A stretch of 64,000 nt of DNA from Granulosicoccus sp965214025 (GTDB taxonomy: Bacteria; Pseudomonadota; Gammaproteobacteria; Granulosicoccales; Granulosicoccaceae). A program made the position numbers and the translations under genes. This document shows, piece by piece, positions 53,138 to 62,515 of this stretch (positions are counted from its first letter, which is position 1; every line of letters starts with the position of its first letter). The DNA is taken from the NCBI GenBank assembly GCA_965214025.1, contig CBDCAW010000004.1:1-64000 (forward strand), read 5' to 3'. The notes beneath the pieces were generated by a model that was not told the origin of the DNA, did not search any database, and worked only from the letters and a program-made list of their open reading frames with translations.

Positions 53138-53823
53138 GACGGCACACTCAATGGCTGACCGTTGTGCTCGACGCCCAACGACAGGAAAAACGGTGCAGCC
53201 ACCCTGGCCCACTCGTCGACCTTTATGTGCAAGTCGGCGGACTCACCGAAGCAACTACGTAGCATGTGTGTATCGATCACCCCCGGATTCACGGGTATGG
53301 CTGCCAAGCCGGCCGGCAGTTCGGTTGCGAGTGCACGCGTCAGCCCCTCGATGCCCCATTTGGTCATGCAGTAGGGCGCGACTGCAGGTGATACCGATCG
53401 ACCCCAGCCGCTGCTGAGGTTGACGATCACCCCCTGCCCGGCATCGATCATGGCGGGCAGCAGGTGCCGGATGACCGAAAAGACGCCTACCAGGTTCACA
53501 TCGATCAGTTGCCTGAATTCGTCCAGTGGTACGTCCCACAGCGGCGCGGAGCGATTGATCTGGCCGGCGCTGTTGATCACCAGATCCGGCGCGCCGCCGT
53601 CAGCCACCAGGCTTGCGCACCAGCGCCTGACGGCAACATCGTCCGTGAGATCGAGCGTATCGAAACGATGCGGGCTGCCGTGCGTCTGCTGCAGATCCCA
53701 GATAGCGCCAGCGGTGCGTGAGCATCCGATGATCGTGTGACCGGCCGCCGCCAGCTCACCGGTCAGGGCACGCCCGAGACCGCGGCTGACTCCGGTGATC
53801 ACTATTCTTCGGGCATCGGGCAT
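53134..53823 (-). CDS. Short-chain dehydrogenase/reductase
   Basis: A 229-residue NAD(P)-dependent oxidoreductase. It has the cofactor motif VITGVSRGLGRAL (TGxxxGxG), the NSAG motif in VINSAGQ, the catalytic Ser in VNLSSGWGRSVSP and the Tyr/Lys pair in PYCMTKWGIEGL (YxxxK). The start MPDARRIVITG at 53823 is preferred over 53838. It forms a two-gene operon with the PhzF-like gene; the substrate is unknown. Confidence 0.87.
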   Translation of the reverse strand: MPDARRIVITGVSRGLGRALTGELAAAGHTIIGCSRTAGAIWDLQQTHGSPHRFDTLDLTDDVAVRRWCASLVADGGAPDLVINSAGQINRSAPLWDVPLDEFRQLIDVNLVGVFSVIRHLLPAMIDAGQGVIVNLSSGWGRSVSPAVAPYCMTKWGIEGLTRALATELPAGLAAIPVNPGVIDTHMLRSCFGESADLHIKVDEWARVAAPFFLSLGVEHNGQPLSVPS

Positions 53824-53969
53824 GGCTGGTCGCTCCACTTGACAGCAGCCAGCATAGCAAGCAGTGGGAAGCTACAGGCCATGGAAGGCAACGATCGATC
53901 CGAAGTGCATCACCGAATGGCGAAACGGCACAGCGAATTGCCGATTGCCGTCAGGGACCGTGGAAACGG

Positions 53970-55328
53970 TTACTGATCCGACAACATCGCCATGTTCAGC
54001 GGCATCGCCAGCACACCACCCAACATTTGCTCCAGCGACAACGGTTCGCCGTTGATGTTTACGATGAGATCGGCAACATCCATCTCGGTACGGTAGCTCA
54101 CGCCGTCATCGATCACATAGGCCGACAGTGCCGGCGAGGAAGCCAGCAGCATGGGCGCCGGCGTCAGCGCCAGCGCGTCAGCGTCCGCCCTCACCGTCAA
54201 CGAACCCGTCATCGCGCGCAACAGATCACCGACCGTCGCGATGGTCTCGCGACCGGTGGCGGAACCGTCGCCCTTGAACTTCAACGCAAGCTTCGCATCG
54301 GCATCGCCGCCATCGTTGTTCAATGCCAGCGTGTAGGTCATGCCTGCACCCGGTGCGATCACCTGCTTCATGGCATCGAGAATCCTGATAACAATGGCGT
54401 CGTCGTCCAACGCATCCGGGTTCGTCAACACGAGCTCGTTGGTCACCTCCTGGTAAGCTTCCAGACCCCTCAGTGACAGCCCGTCGATGTTCACCTGCAA
54501 CGAGCCCGAATTCAGCGGCAGCGGTGAATCGATGGCCGCGACCTTGAACGTCGTACCGCTGTCGAGTGCGTCATCATTGACCTTCATGTCCGCGGAAAGC
54601 GATACCTCCTCGATCGATCCGAGCGTCTGGCCCGACGAATCCGCCAGCTCGAATCGCGGGAAGCTGATCGATTGAGTACCCGTATAGATACCGTTCCCCA
54701 CCCATTGAAGGTCAGCCTCGGTCGTACCGGGCTCCATCTGCAGACGCATGCCGTCCGGGCTGCTCAATAACAACTGGCCGATGGTGCCCATACCGCTGAA
54801 TCGGCCATCGACCTCATTGTCAAAATTCAACGTCGCACCCTCGAAACCGAGTTCGATTTCGTCGTCATTCGTGTGCAATCCGTTGACCACCAATGCGTTA
54901 CCGGTGTTACCTGCGAAATCCACATCGGAGGTCAACAGGAAGGCCTCGCCATGGTCGAACTTCGCGAGAGCCTGTTGCCAGTCGGCACTCATCTGGTCGG
55001 TCAGCAACCGGGTCTCGATGCGTGCGGCGCCAACCCGTGGCGAGCCATCGCCCACGCCAACCGGCGAATGGTGGATCTCGTGCTGCAAGCGCAGCAGCAC
55101 CTGCGCATCCGGTGCCTCGGATGTGCGCACCTGCGTGACCGCCAGGCTCTTCATGAAGCCGGCCGAGTAGGTCTCATTGCTTACCGTGAGCCCGCTCATC
55201 TGATCGAGCTGGGTAATCAGCTGATCATAGGCGTCTCGTGTCTGGCTACCCGTGTAGAGGGTGGTACCCGCCCAGGAAACCCCGGCGACGAATGGCAAGG
55301 CGAACATCAGCTTCTTCACGTTATGCAT
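53970..55328 (-). CDS. DUF945 (YdgA-like) periplasmic protein
   Basis: A 452-residue protein with an N-terminal signal anchor (MHNVKKLMFALPFVAGVSWA) and the typical DUF945 opening YTGSQTRDAYDQLITQLDQM. The long repeated beta structure (for example GALVVN-like strands and GTTEADLQWVGNGIYTGTQS) is characteristic of YdgA and AsmA-like envelope proteins. In E. coli YdgA is an uncharacterised inner-membrane-anchored protein. The C-terminal part carries LIVNINGEPLSLEQMLGGVL. Apparently monocistronic, with about 150 bp downstream and 230 bp upstream. Confidence 0.75.
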   Translation of the reverse strand: MHNVKKLMFALPFVAGVSWAGTTLYTGSQTRDAYDQLITQLDQMSGLTVSNETYSAGFMKSLAVTQVRTSEAPDAQVLLRLQHEIHHSPVGVGDGSPRVGAARIETRLLTDQMSADWQQALAKFDHGEAFLLTSDVDFAGNTGNALVVNGLHTNDDEIELGFEGATLNFDNEVDGRFSGMGTIGQLLLSSPDGMRLQMEPGTTEADLQWVGNGIYTGTQSISFPRFELADSSGQTLGSIEEVSLSADMKVNDDALDSGTTFKVAAIDSPLPLNSGSLQVNIDGLSLRGLEAYQEVTNELVLTNPDALDDDAIVIRILDAMKQVIAPGAGMTYTLALNNDGGDADAKLALKFKGDGSATGRETIATVGDLLRAMTGSLTVRADADALALTPAPMLLASSPALSAYVIDDGVSYRTEMDVADLIVNINGEPLSLEQMLGGVLAMPLNMAMLSDQ

Positions 55329-55558
55329 CCCCTCTGGTACAGGTGTGGAGTGAAAACGGCTTCACCCATCGACACGGCCCGGGAGAGCGCACGGTAAAAA
55401 CCAACCGATCGTGTCTACCGTGCGCGGGCCAGATCCAGCTTAGCGCTCGGCGTGACCATCGTTTTGATACACAGATGCCCGGCTTGTGGCACGGTCGCGC
55501 AAATGGAACTTTAGCTCGGGCAAAAATGTGTGGCCTCGCGCGAGAGGCACGCAACGGA

Positions 55559-57271
55559 TCACGTCGATCGTGCCGTCCAATGCTGCAAGGCGCGCACCGC
55601 GTAGCTGCGCGGCGGTTCTTCGCCACTGACCAGGTACTCGAGCGTATAGGGGTTCTTCAGCGTACCATCCAGCGTGCTCCGCGCGTGTCGGGTACCGCAG
55701 AACAGCAGCTGATCATTTTCGAGCAGCGCCGTGTCTAGATCGGGAATACGGGTTTCCCTGTCGTTTCTGGAGAGAATCAAAGGCACGCAGCCTACCAGCA
55801 ATTCCCGGTCCTGAGGGTCACGCATGAGGTCTCTCAGTGTCGGGTTGATCGTACCTTCCTGAGAGGGCCGTCCTTGCAATGCGGGTGCCGTCGTTTCATC
55901 GAGCTTGATGATCCACAGCACAGGCAAGTCCATACCGACAGCGGTGCGCAGGCGACCGATCAGGTCTTCCAGGTCTACCAGCGGGCAGTTTTCCAGGTGG
56001 TCGAGCAACGGCTGCAACGCCGGTGATATGAGCTCGAGCTGAATGCGCCGGGCTATCACGCGATCAGGATGCATCACGAGATCCACCGGAATCATGTTGA
56101 AGACCAACTCGTTCAGGTAGCGGTTCTGGCGCATCACCAGAAATACCTCCGGATTCATGTCACGTACCGTCATCATGATGCGAAGGTTGACCGTGTCGCT
56201 GCCGGTCGCGATGATCACGCACACAGCCTCTGCCAAGCCTGCATTCTTCAAGGTCGCCTGGTTCGCAGAACCGCTGACATGGTTTTCATCAGCATCTTCT
56301 TCGGTGATGTCTGGGTCGATCACGACCACCTCGATTCCCTGCTCACAGAGGTTTTTTTCCAGCCGCCGCCCCATCCTGCCATAGCCGCAGATGATCCAGC
56401 GCCCTGCCGGGCAGTTGAGGCGGTAGTCGAGAGTGGCTCCCGGCATACGCACCAACCAGTCGCTCAATGCGTAGAGCACCGGACGCTGCAGGGCGACGCA
56501 CAGCCGATCTGCGAATACATCGAACGATTCGAGCTGGGTCACCGACCCGAGCGGCCCCAGTTCATCACCGACGATGTCGGAATCGATTCGGCAGATCGGG
56601 CTGATATCCGGATTCAGCACCCGTGTGATGACGGCGCTCTTCATGTTCACGTAGTCTTCATCGGTGACTGCCGCGATGCCCAAACACAGCGCATGCTGCA
56701 AACCGGCGTCGCGCAGCACCTGTGGATCGCTGCAGTCGGCATGCACGCCCAGCACCCTGACCTCGAAGTTGCGCAGGTTCAACGCCTTGATCCGATCAAC
56801 ATCGTTGTCGATGATGATGGCACCTATGCCCTGGTCGTTCAGGCCGCGGGTCAGCAGGCTGCCGGCATCACCAAAGCCGCAAATGATGACGAAAGGCTCA
56901 TCAGCCCTGCTCACGCGCCGGGCAAACAGGTAGCGTGACACCGCATTGCGGAAGTGGCGGTTCTGTATCAGACGGATGATGGCACCGATTGAATAGAGCC
57001 AGGCCACCACACTGACATGCAGCATCACGATGGCCCACAGCCGTTGCGCATTGCTGAACGTATCCGGCAATTCGCCGAAGCCGGTGGTCGTGGCGGTATA
57101 CGACAGTATGTAAAGCGCGTGGAAGAAGCTCAGCGGGTCGTCATCGACGCCGGGAATCAGGGTGAAGCCTGCAATACCGATGCAATAGACCGAGAAAAGC
57201 AGCATGATCGGCACGCGCATGGAGCGCAGCACGATCATGGTGACCCGATCGATGTTCGTACCTTCAGCCAT
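55559..57271 (-). CDS. Two-TM potassium-channel-like protein with two RCK (TrkA-N) domains
   Basis: A 570-residue inner-membrane protein. The pore module has two helices (MLLFSVYCIGIAGFTLIPG and WAIVMLHVSVVAWLYSIGAI) with a filter-like loop YTATTTGFGELPDTF in place of the canonical TVGYGD. Two RCK domains follow with Rossmann motifs VIICGFGDAGSLLTRGL (near 125) and WIICGYGRMGRRLEKNL (near 290), then TrkA-C-like sequence. It is probably a ligand-gated K+ channel or transporter. The next gene downstream of the operator region, a DUF6394 membrane protein, is on the same strand and immediately upstream. Confidence 0.8.
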   Translation of the reverse strand: MAEGTNIDRVTMIVLRSMRVPIMLLFSVYCIGIAGFTLIPGVDDDPLSFFHALYILSYTATTTGFGELPDTFSNAQRLWAIVMLHVSVVAWLYSIGAIIRLIQNRHFRNAVSRYLFARRVSRADEPFVIICGFGDAGSLLTRGLNDQGIGAIIIDNDVDRIKALNLRNFEVRVLGVHADCSDPQVLRDAGLQHALCLGIAAVTDEDYVNMKSAVITRVLNPDISPICRIDSDIVGDELGPLGSVTQLESFDVFADRLCVALQRPVLYALSDWLVRMPGATLDYRLNCPAGRWIICGYGRMGRRLEKNLCEQGIEVVVIDPDITEEDADENHVSGSANQATLKNAGLAEAVCVIIATGSDTVNLRIMMTVRDMNPEVFLVMRQNRYLNELVFNMIPVDLVMHPDRVIARRIQLELISPALQPLLDHLENCPLVDLEDLIGRLRTAVGMDLPVLWIIKLDETTAPALQGRPSQEGTINPTLRDLMRDPQDRELLVGCVPLILSRNDRETRIPDLDTALLENDQLLFCGTRHARSTLDGTLKNPYTLEYLVSGEEPPRSYAVRALQHWTARST

Positions 57272-57370
57272 GACGCTGGAGCCGAACCGCCCCGCAGGCT
57301 AACCCGAACTCGTCAACACCTGTCGACGGCACTCGGCGGGGGCCCGTTGAAACAACAGGCCTGGCCCCGA

Positions 57371-57754
57371 TCAACGTCTCGCCATCAGGGTTTCGGATAC
57401 CACGATCACCACTGAGACCACATTCGCTATCAGGGCACCGAAGGCGAGCGACACGATCGACGCCAGCACGTCGTTCGTGACGCCGGCGTCCGTGGTGTGC
57501 GCGGCGATCGTCCAGAGCGTGGCGGCAGCGAACAATTGCAGATCGGCCACCAGTGCCGTGGCCAGCAGCAACGCACCGGTCTGCGATCGCTCACCGAGCT
57601 TCAGCCCGGTGGCCAGTACATTGGCGATGATGGCGACGAACAGCAACCACACGTTGTGATGACTTGGATTGTCGATCTCGCCATTGACGAAGCTGAAGTT
57701 CAGCGTCAGCGCCAGCAGGACGAAGAACCCGAAGATGGTCTTTTCAAGATTCAT
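57371..57754 (-). CDS. DUF6394-like small membrane protein
   Basis: A 127-residue protein with four hydrophobic segments: MNLEKTIFGFFVLLALTLNF, VWLLFVAIIANVLATGLKLG, LLATALVADLQLFAAATLWT and GALIANVVSVVIVVSETLMA. It matches my recollection of DUF6394 proteins, which occur beside TrkA-type potassium channel genes, as here. It lies 99 bp upstream of the channel gene on the same strand. A role in K+ flux is inferred from context only. Confidence 0.7.
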   Translation of the reverse strand: MNLEKTIFGFFVLLALTLNFSFVNGEIDNPSHHNVWLLFVAIIANVLATGLKLGERSQTGALLLATALVADLQLFAAATLWTIAAHTTDAGVTNDVLASIVSLAFGALIANVVSVVIVVSETLMARR

Positions 57755-57835
57755 GAAGTTCGGCGGGTCTTGAGTTCGGAAAACCGATGGTACCGCTTTT
57801 ACGACGCCACCGACTTTCCTGGGTCAAGCCCCGAT

Positions 57836-59977
57836 TCAGGCGGGATCCGTGGCTGGCTCACGCCGCGGCTCCGTACGATCTACATCGGCACCGTTACTCC
57901 TGCCAGGGGAGTGGTCGGAGGCGTTCTCGTCACCGTCGTCCTTGACACTTCCGGTGCGATCATCCTGCGCTGCCCCTTCCTCCCCCACCGTGGTTCCGAT
58001 GAGAAGTAGCACGCCGGTCAACAACGCGGCACCTGCCGGCAGGCAGATCCACCAGGGTACGCCGAAACCTACCGGAATCAGGCCGGCCCCCAGAGACACC
58101 GCTCCTACCAGCAAGGCATAAGGTATCTGCGTGCGGACGTGATCGACGTGGTCGGACCCTGCAGACACCGACGAAATGATGGTGGTGTCGGATATCGGCG
58201 AACAATGATCGCCCCACACACTGCCGGCGAGGATGGTGCCGATGGTGGCATACAGGATGTAGCTGTGCTCGGCGTCGGCGATGTTGCCGTTCTGCATGAT
58301 CGTCCAGATCAGCGGTACGGCCAACGGCATCAGGATTCCCATGGTGCCCCAGCTGGTGCCGACCGAGAAAGCCACGGCGGCCGACAGTACGAACAGGATG
58401 GCGGGCAGGTATTCGGGAGCCAGTGAGTCGCCCAGCACCGATACCAGGAAATTCGCCGTCATCAGGTCTTCCGCGATGGCTGCCAGCGACCAGGCCAGCG
58501 TCAGGATGATCATCACGAACAGCACCGTCTTCAAGCCGGCGAACCAGGCGTTCATGGTTTCACTGACGGTAAGGATGCGCGAACCGATGGACATCAGAGC
58601 TGCCACCAGAACCCCGAGCAAACCGGCCCAGACGAGCACTTTGTTCGACTCGGCACTGCCGACGATCTCGCGCAGCGTATCGCCCTCGCCGGTCAGGTAG
58701 AGCCCTGCGGCCACCGTGACGATCAGCGTGCCGATGGGCAACAGGCCGTTGATCATGTAGCGTGGCGCACCATCCTTGACATGCAGCTCGCCGCCGTCCT
58801 CTTCTTCGTCGTCATTGCCGGAATCTCCCACGTCGGCCCCATCTCGAACGAGCTTGCCCTCATGAAACGCCCGCTTTTCCGCTTTCGCCATCGGGCCGAA
58901 ATCACGGCCGGTGAAACCGATGAGCAACACGAAGAAAAGCGACAGGATCGGGTAGAAGTTGTACGGCAGCGAATTCAGGAAGATCGAATAGGCACCCTCG
59001 TCGAAACCGATCGACTTGATCGCCGAATCGATCAGGCCGAGCTGGAAGCCGATCCACGTGGAGATGATCGCGATGGCCGCCAACGGTGCGGCGGTGGAGT
59101 CGATGATGTAGGCGAGCTTTTCGCGGGAGATCTTCAGCCGATCCGTGACCGGGCGCATCGTGTTGCCCACGATCAGCGAATTGGCGTAGGTGCTGAAGAA
59201 TATCGCGAACCCGAGGCCACTGGAGGCCATCTGCCCTCGCCGACGGTTGTTGGCCAGCTTGCTGATCCTGTCGGCGATGGCGTGGGCACCACCATTCCTG
59301 TAGATGATACCGATCAGGCCTCCCATCATCAGGGTGAAGACCACGATCGAGATATGGCCCTTGTCGCCGTCGGTCGGGACCAGGGCTTCGAGCACGTAGA
59401 TTTGCATGGTATCGAGCAGGCCGAACCACAGACCGCTCAGCGACAGGCCATGCGTCATCCACGCACCCAGCACGATGCCCATGAACAGGGATGGAATGAC
59501 CTGCCGGGTGATCAGGGCGACGATGATGGACAAGACGGCCGGCATGATCGAATACCAGCCACTGATCGCCACGCTGCTGGCCTCCACCAGCGTCTCGCCA
59601 CCCAGTGCCAGGCTCATGTCGAAACCGCCGGTGCTCGGCACGACGACATCTTCGACGATCGCCTCGGATGTCAGTTCGTCTTCGCTTGCCTCGAAGGCAT
59701 CCGGCTTGATCTCGTAGGTCTCGCCGGCGACCGTCAGCGAAAGCGCCTTTTCGGGCGGTACGGCCGCCTCGACGACCTGATCGAAAGGCACACCGGCCAG
59801 TGCGACGGTGGGCTTCTCGAATCCGTAGTCCGGCCCCTGGCCGGCATCACCGCTGCCGGCCTGCGCATGGACTTGCGATACCAGAAGCCATGAGCTGATC
59901 AGCAGAAAGGCGCGGACGACCTCGAACCAGCGATGACGAGGCCCGTGTTTGCCGGGCATTGCATCTGTCGTTGTCAT
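57836..59977 (-). CDS. NhaC-family Na+/H+ antiporter-like transporter
   Basis: A 713-residue inner-membrane carrier. A cleavable signal (FLLISSWLLVSQVHAQA) and a short periplasmic domain precede about eleven helices. Family features are SIMPAVLSIIVALITRQVIP, GKHISIVVF-type helices, TYANSLIVGNTMRPVTDRLK, GTSWGTMGILMPLAVPLIW and GSVWGDHCSPISDTTIISS, the last typical of NhaC antiporters. A charged cytoplasmic insert (DSGNDDEEEDGGELH) and an acidic C-terminal tail occur. ATG 59977 has AGGAGA upstream and is used, not the TTG at 59983. Possible exchange substrates include Na+ or organic acids. Confidence 0.85.
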   Translation of the reverse strand: MTTTDAMPGKHGPRHRWFEVVRAFLLISSWLLVSQVHAQAGSGDAGQGPDYGFEKPTVALAGVPFDQVVEAAVPPEKALSLTVAGETYEIKPDAFEASEDELTSEAIVEDVVVPSTGGFDMSLALGGETLVEASSVAISGWYSIMPAVLSIIVALITRQVIPSLFMGIVLGAWMTHGLSLSGLWFGLLDTMQIYVLEALVPTDGDKGHISIVVFTLMMGGLIGIIYRNGGAHAIADRISKLANNRRRGQMASSGLGFAIFFSTYANSLIVGNTMRPVTDRLKISREKLAYIIDSTAAPLAAIAIISTWIGFQLGLIDSAIKSIGFDEGAYSIFLNSLPYNFYPILSLFFVLLIGFTGRDFGPMAKAEKRAFHEGKLVRDGADVGDSGNDDEEEDGGELHVKDGAPRYMINGLLPIGTLIVTVAAGLYLTGEGDTLREIVGSAESNKVLVWAGLLGVLVAALMSIGSRILTVSETMNAWFAGLKTVLFVMIILTLAWSLAAIAEDLMTANFLVSVLGDSLAPEYLPAILFVLSAAVAFSVGTSWGTMGILMPLAVPLIWTIMQNGNIADAEHSYILYATIGTILAGSVWGDHCSPISDTTIISSVSAGSDHVDHVRTQIPYALLVGAVSLGAGLIPVGFGVPWWICLPAGAALLTGVLLLIGTTVGEEGAAQDDRTGSVKDDGDENASDHSPGRSNGADVDRTEPRREPATDPA

Positions 59978-60461
59978 GGGCAAGTTCTCCTGGCCTCCGA
60001 AAATGATGTCAGCGAGTGATCATCGATCTGGTACCCCTGCCGCACGAGAAGATCCTTCGTCACGAACAGACGCACGTTCTCACGCCACCTTCACGGATAG
60101 CACACGTCCGGGGCGATCAGCAAGATCGGAATCGTTGCGCTCGGCATGCCGTCACTCATCGGTACGGCTGCGCATGGCACGACCTCGGAACCGGTACCGC
60201 CGCCGATCATGATCGGAACCAGGCCCGCGATGATGTCCAGCGACTGTCGTGATCACCTGGCGGACGCGGCTTCCAGCGCCCTGAGCGCTCATGGAACTTG
60301 GCTCGTCCACGATGGCTCGCCGGCCAGGATCGATGTACCTCGCCCGCCGTTTGCCAGGCAGGCACCCGAGCGTGGATGACACGTCACCCCGCAAAGCTTG
60401 CCACAATGTTATTTTTCACTCCACAGCACTATTCTGCGCCGACGAATCCTCACTGCCCACG
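59978..60461. other. Intergenic region between divergent genes
   Basis: About 480 bp between the antiporter gene and the secreted low-complexity protein gene. Short ORFs on both strands overlap each other and lack coding character. The stretch just before 60462 is AT-richer (AATGTTATTTTTCACTCC near 60405) and may hold the promoter of the plus-strand gene. No repeat or RNA structure was recognised. Confidence 0.4.
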
Positions 60462-61361
60462 ATGACTTCCTCCAACACTCCTCGCCAACGCCTTGTCGCC
60501 TCCCTGACCGCCATCTTCATAGGCACCACCAGCGTTGCCATGCCATTTGCCCATGCACAGGACGAGGGCGGCGCTGCGTCCGGGCAGGTGGACTACGAGC
60601 CGCCGCTCCTGGAACACGAGGTTGTTCCTCGCGGCACCGCCGGTGAGTCACAGGTATTCCTCGCGACCGCTACCGACGATCAGGGGCTGGATGAGGTCAC
60701 CCTGTTCCATCGGTTTCGCGGCGACGAACGCTATGCGAGCCTGCCGATGAGAGCGCTGGAAGAATCTGACAACTACACAGGCACCGTGAACACGTTGGCA
60801 AGCGAGGCACGCAACATCGAGTACTACATCGAGGCAACCGATGTGTCCGGTAATCGGGTTGTCCAGGGCTTCGTGTTCGAACCACTGGTACGAGTGATGG
60901 AACCCGCGCCGATGGCTATCGGTGAATCTGAAGAGCCTGCTGAAGAGGCGCCGGAAGGCATGTCGCTGACCCGCAAGATCGTGTACGTGACACTGGGCGT
61001 CCTTGCCGTTGGCGGTATCGCTGCCGCTCTCGACAGTAGCGATAGTGACAGTGGCTCAGGCGGCGGCGGCAACAACGGCTCTGGTGACGACGGCTCTGCG
61101 GATGGTTCGGCCACCGGCGGTGATACGGGGGGTAACGACGACTCGACAGCAGGCGACGGCAGCGATGACTCGGCAGCGGGTGACGGCAACGACGACTCGA
61201 CAGCAGGCGACGACGCGCCAGGTGGCAACGACGCCGCTGCGGAGGAAACCGACGGCGATACCGGAACCGATGAAGTTCTGGTAGCCGATGAAGGCACGGA
61301 AGGTGAACCGGTCGGCGTTCAGTTCGGTGGCACGGGCGTCGGTTTCGGCGTGACGTTCTGA
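60462..61361 (+). CDS. Hypothetical secreted protein with Ser/Gly/Asp-rich tail
   Basis: A 299-residue protein starting MTSSNTPRQRLVASLTAIFI with a signal peptide ending AHAQ. A beta-rich domain (VDYEPPLLEHEVVPRGTAGE, ARNIEYYIEATDVSGNRVVQ) looks like an immunoglobulin-type fold often found in such envelope proteins. A TM helix (KIVYVTLGVLAVGGIAAAL) follows at about residue 170. The rest is low complexity with imperfect repeats of NDDSTAGDGSDDSAAGDG, then ends VGVQFGGTGVGFGVTF. The function is unknown. The internal ATG 60462 is chosen for its signal peptide. Confidence 0.6.
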   Translation: MTSSNTPRQRLVASLTAIFIGTTSVAMPFAHAQDEGGAASGQVDYEPPLLEHEVVPRGTAGESQVFLATATDDQGLDEVTLFHRFRGDERYASLPMRALEESDNYTGTVNTLASEARNIEYYIEATDVSGNRVVQGFVFEPLVRVMEPAPMAIGESEEPAEEAPEGMSLTRKIVYVTLGVLAVGGIAAALDSSDSDSGSGGGGNNGSGDDGSADGSATGGDTGGNDDSTAGDGSDDSAAGDGNDDSTAGDDAPGGNDAAAEETDGDTGTDEVLVADEGTEGEPVGVQFGGTGVGFGVTF

Positions 61362-61486
61362 GCTATCGGCTCGCCAGGACATCGGCGACGATGGCTTGGC
61401 GTATTTTCCAGCCGCAAGGCCGATGACTGGAGCCAGGTTCGTTGGCGCGACCCTTTCATCCCGTTCACGCCTGCGTCTTGCGGGCC

Positions 61487-62326
61487 TTACAACAGTTCAC
61501 GATGCACCTCTGGCACGAACGTCTGATCTTCCATGGGCGAACGCTCGTGCATCTCTTCCGCCGGTCGTTCATCGAGCTCGATCGGTTCCGGCGTGAGATC
61601 CTCGTAGGGAATTTTCGACAGCAAGTGGCTGATGCAATTGATGCGAGCATGCTTCTTGATGTCTGATGCCACCACGTACCAGGGCGCCTCTTCGATGTCG
61701 GTGTGCTTGAACATCATGTCCTTGGCACGCGAATAGTCTTGCCAGCGATTCCGGCTTTCGAGATCCATCGGGCTGAGCTTCCAGCGTTTGGTCGGGTCTG
61801 TCAGGCGTTTCTGGAAACGCCGTTCCTGCTCCTCGTTGCTCACCGAAAACCAATACTTGATCAATTGCATGCCGGAACGTATGAGCATGCGCTCGAACTC
61901 CGGGCAACTGCGCATGAAATCCTCGTATTCGTCATCGGTGCAGAATCCCATCACTCGTTCCACACCCGCCCGGTTGTACCAGGAGCGATCGAAGATCACG
62001 ATTTCACCGGCGGCCGGCAGATGCGTGGCGTAGCGCTGGAAATACCACTGACTTTTCTGACGTTCGGTAGGTGCCGGTAGTGCCACCACCTGGCATATTC
62101 GCGGATTGAGCGCTTCGGTGATTCGCTTGATCGTACCGCCCTTGCCCGCTGCATCTCGCCCTTCGAAGACGATCGCTACGCGATACCCCGTCACCTTGAC
62201 CCATTCCTGCAACTTGACCAGTTCGATCTGCAGACGTGCCAGTTCCTCCTCGTACTTCTTGTTGGAGATCTTCTCCTCTCCATCCGGCTTGTCGGACGAT
62301 TGTTTGTCCGGTGATGACTCCCCCAT
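61487..62326 (-). CDS. ppk2: Polyphosphate kinase 2
   Basis: A 279-residue PPK2-family enzyme that transfers phosphate between polyphosphate and nucleotides. Walker A is FEGRDAAGKGGTIKRITEAL; then come WYFQRYATHLPAAGEIVIFD with the Walker B-like FDRSWYNRAGVERVMGF, and the lid region RRFQKRLTDPTKRWKLSPMD. It is a single-domain (class I type) enzyme. The N terminus MGESSPDKQSSDKPDGEEKI is charged; ATG 62326 is used. It lies about 190 bp downstream of acsF on the same strand, where puhE might be expected in many phototrophs. Confidence 0.9.
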   Translation of the reverse strand: MGESSPDKQSSDKPDGEEKISNKKYEEELARLQIELVKLQEWVKVTGYRVAIVFEGRDAAGKGGTIKRITEALNPRICQVVALPAPTERQKSQWYFQRYATHLPAAGEIVIFDRSWYNRAGVERVMGFCTDDEYEDFMRSCPEFERMLIRSGMQLIKYWFSVSNEEQERRFQKRLTDPTKRWKLSPMDLESRNRWQDYSRAKDMMFKHTDIEEAPWYVVASDIKKHARINCISHLLSKIPYEDLTPEPIELDERPAEEMHERSPMEDQTFVPEVHRELL

Positions 62327-62515
62327 GTGCAATGCCTCCGTACCGCCTCTGATGCGCCGACACGGCATGCGTCAGCTCATGTTCGCCATTCCGATGGAAA
62401 TACCCGAACCATTCGCAGACGATGTATCCACTGTACTCTGGCCAGTTGCCGTTGGTCCAGCCTCCTCCGGGGGGCCTGTCGTCAATCAGCCCGCAGACAG
62501 TGCCGACAACAGCCC

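Noticed and set aside
58781..59893. A 370-codon plus-strand ORF opposite the NhaC-type gene
   Set aside because: Antisense shadow; no domain or sensible hydrophobic pattern, while the minus strand encodes a clear membrane transporter.
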